Shown here: positions 62,692 through 64,000 of the stretch, piece by piece | Layout of the letters: every line of letters begins with the position of its first letter | How positions within the stretch are numbered: position 1 is the first letter of the stretch | Translations under genes and position numbers: made by a program | Notes under the pieces: generated by a model | The model's database searches: none | The model's input: only the letters and a program-made list of their open reading frames with translations | What the model was told of the DNA's origin: nothing | Assembly (NCBI GenBank): GCA_015179045.1 | Contig: WHUZ01000003.1 | Span: 1,178,001-1,242,000, forward strand | Source of the DNA: Kalaharituber pfeilii | Taxonomy: Eukaryota > Ascomycota > Pezizomycetes > Pezizales > Pezizaceae | Reading direction: 5' to 3' | DNA: 64,000 nucleotides

Positions 62692-64000
62692 TCATGTGTC
62701 AACCTCCATTTTATCGGCTGTCCTCAGCTTCCGCCGCTCCTGCTTGAATGCCTCGATCTGGGCCTTAAGCTCCGTATCTACAATGCAATTAGATAAGTCA
62801 GTTTTGGAAAGTTGCGTATAATGGGGAGCTCAAGGAGGGAAAGGAATGTTTTACTTGAAATGACGTCCTCAATCTTCAGCGGCGATCTGTTAAAGGGATC
62901 CTTTGCGTCGCTAAGTAAATGGGCCTTGATGGTGCCTCTGTCGACGGTAACCCTTGAAGAAGGTAGGATGACGGGGTCTTCCATCAATGTTGCCATTAAA
63001 GGATCTATAGATTTGTAGGAAAATAAAGCATTCAGGTGTTAATATCTTCATTTGCGTTTTTACTACTTCGAGGTGGGGCAAGAAAAGAAACCATATTATA
63101 TATGATGCGTATGGGTACCGGCAAATCTCACCTAAAAACTCATCCGGGATATCACCCAATTCCTCTTCGCCCTCCTCCTCCCTCTTCTTCACCTCTTCAA
63201 CCTCCTCCGCCAACTTCGCCAGTTCTGCCCTCTCCTCCCTCGACCTCAACTCAAATCTAGCCAACAGGCCCTGCAATCTCGTAAATATTTCAGGCCTATA
63301 GGATCTGCCATCTTTCGCGACCGCCTCGATAAACGCCGGTTTGTTTCTCAAGTTCAAATACACCTCCGAGAAGTTCACCAGCAGCACCTTTGGATGGAAC
63401 CCGTACTTCTCCGGGTTCTTGACTTTCAAATCAGAGCACCGCGGGCCTACAAGGGCATCTAAATTGTAGTCCAACATACCTGCCAGCCGATGCACAATCT
63501 CAGGCTGCACAAATGCGTCCGCCAGCGCGGCAGTAAAAAGCTTGAGCATAACGACTGTTTCGTTGCCAAGTGCCATGTACGATGATGCGTCGCGCTCAGA
63601 TTTTTGGAGTGCTTTTTCCTTCTCCGTACGCTCCTGTGTGGTTAGGGTGGTGGACTCAAGCTCGCGCTGGAGGCGGTGAATATCACCTAGTGCCGTCAAA
63701 GAGTGATCCATCACGTAGGTAACATCGTTGAGTAGGAGCGCAACAAAGCGGATGAAGAAATCGGGGTTCAGTCTTGCACGAGAAACATATGAGCAAAAGT
63801 TAAATTGTGATGTTTGGTCCGATACATACCTGCTTTCCAATTCAAGCTTTTCACGGTAAGAATGATTATCCCACATTCTCTTGATGATCTCAGAGATGTG
63901 GTATCGAACTGTAAATTTCTGGTAGTATTGAGACTCGATCTCTGCCCCTCATCGTTAGTGCCCAAGCGTAGCACATCATAGTCCTATAACAAACCAATAT
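62692..64000 (-). CDS. ufd2: Ubiquitin conjugation factor E4 (Ufd2), 3' part, cut by the window edge
   Basis: E4 enzymes elongate ubiquitin chains and work with Cdc48. Visible exons on the minus strand: 64000-63995 (partial), 63941-63830, 63772-63132, 63004-62855, 62777-62692. The frame across the edge reads [20 protein letters not shown], matching the Ufd2 core. The core continues with [32 protein letters not shown] and [22 protein letters not shown]-box at the C-terminal side ([20 protein letters not shown], then [16 protein letters not shown]) supplies the E2-binding activity. The final exon reads [18 protein letters not shown]. The 5' part of the gene lies beyond the right edge. Confidence 0.95.

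Overview
The window looks like nuclear DNA of a filamentous ascomycete (Pezizomycotina). The genes are intron-rich, with introns of about 45-110 nt carrying GT..CTAAC/CTGAC..YAG signals. Several products belong to fungal-restricted families: Cut8/Sts1, Ecl1-type zinc protein, DUF3984, DUF2408. High intron density, very long gene-free stretches and many microsatellites would fit an early-diverging, repeat-rich lineage such as Pezizomycetes, but that placement is inference. I joined exons by eye from splice signals, reading-frame continuity and remembered family conservation; no alignment was run.

Layout. 1-1.7 kb: no complete gene, one antisense reading-frame remnant. 1.73-4.33 kb: Lys/Pro/Thr-rich protein. 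4.3-15.9 kb: gene-free, with microsatellites. 15.9 kb: ECL1-type zinc protein. 16.4-26.7 kb: gene-free, with a decayed minisatellite. 26.7-27.5 kb: uncharacterised putative zinc protein. 29.8-32.1 kb: asparagine synthetase (9 exons). 32.9-34.0 kb: DUF3984 protein, apparently frameshifted. 34.8-35.8 kb: Cut8/Sts1. 36-39.9 kb: mostly empty. 39.9-41.1 kb: VAP/Scs2. 41.8-43.3 kb: sphingolipid delta-4 desaturase. 44.5-46.2 kb: methionine aminopeptidase 2, divergent from a mitochondrial-type J protein (46.6-47.5). 47.8-49.0 kb: VDAC porin. 50.8-51.5 kb: Ser/Thr-rich membrane sensor-like protein. 53.8-55.0 kb: PQ-loop transporter. 55.6-56.1 kb: ribosomal P1, divergent from a DUF2408 protein (56.4-58.2). 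61.2-62.1 kb: Rho1. 62.7 kb to the right edge: 3' part of the E4 ubiquitin ligase Ufd2.

The genes are mostly housekeeping and form no obvious cluster or pathway. Loose themes are the ubiquitin/proteasome system (Cut8, Ufd2), cell-wall signalling (Mid2-like protein, Rho1) and ER lipid biology (VAP, desaturase). I saw no tRNA, rRNA, CRISPR, intact transposon or virus, and no convincing new multi-gene system. The most interesting items are two GC-AG introns in neighbouring genes, a 7-nt first coding exon plus micro-exons in asparagine synthetase with a Gcn4-type site upstream, a stop-free 60-nt intron in VAP, a probable frameshift in the DUF3984 gene, GC-rich microsatellite islands upstream of five genes, and a dispersed 15-16 bp repeat.
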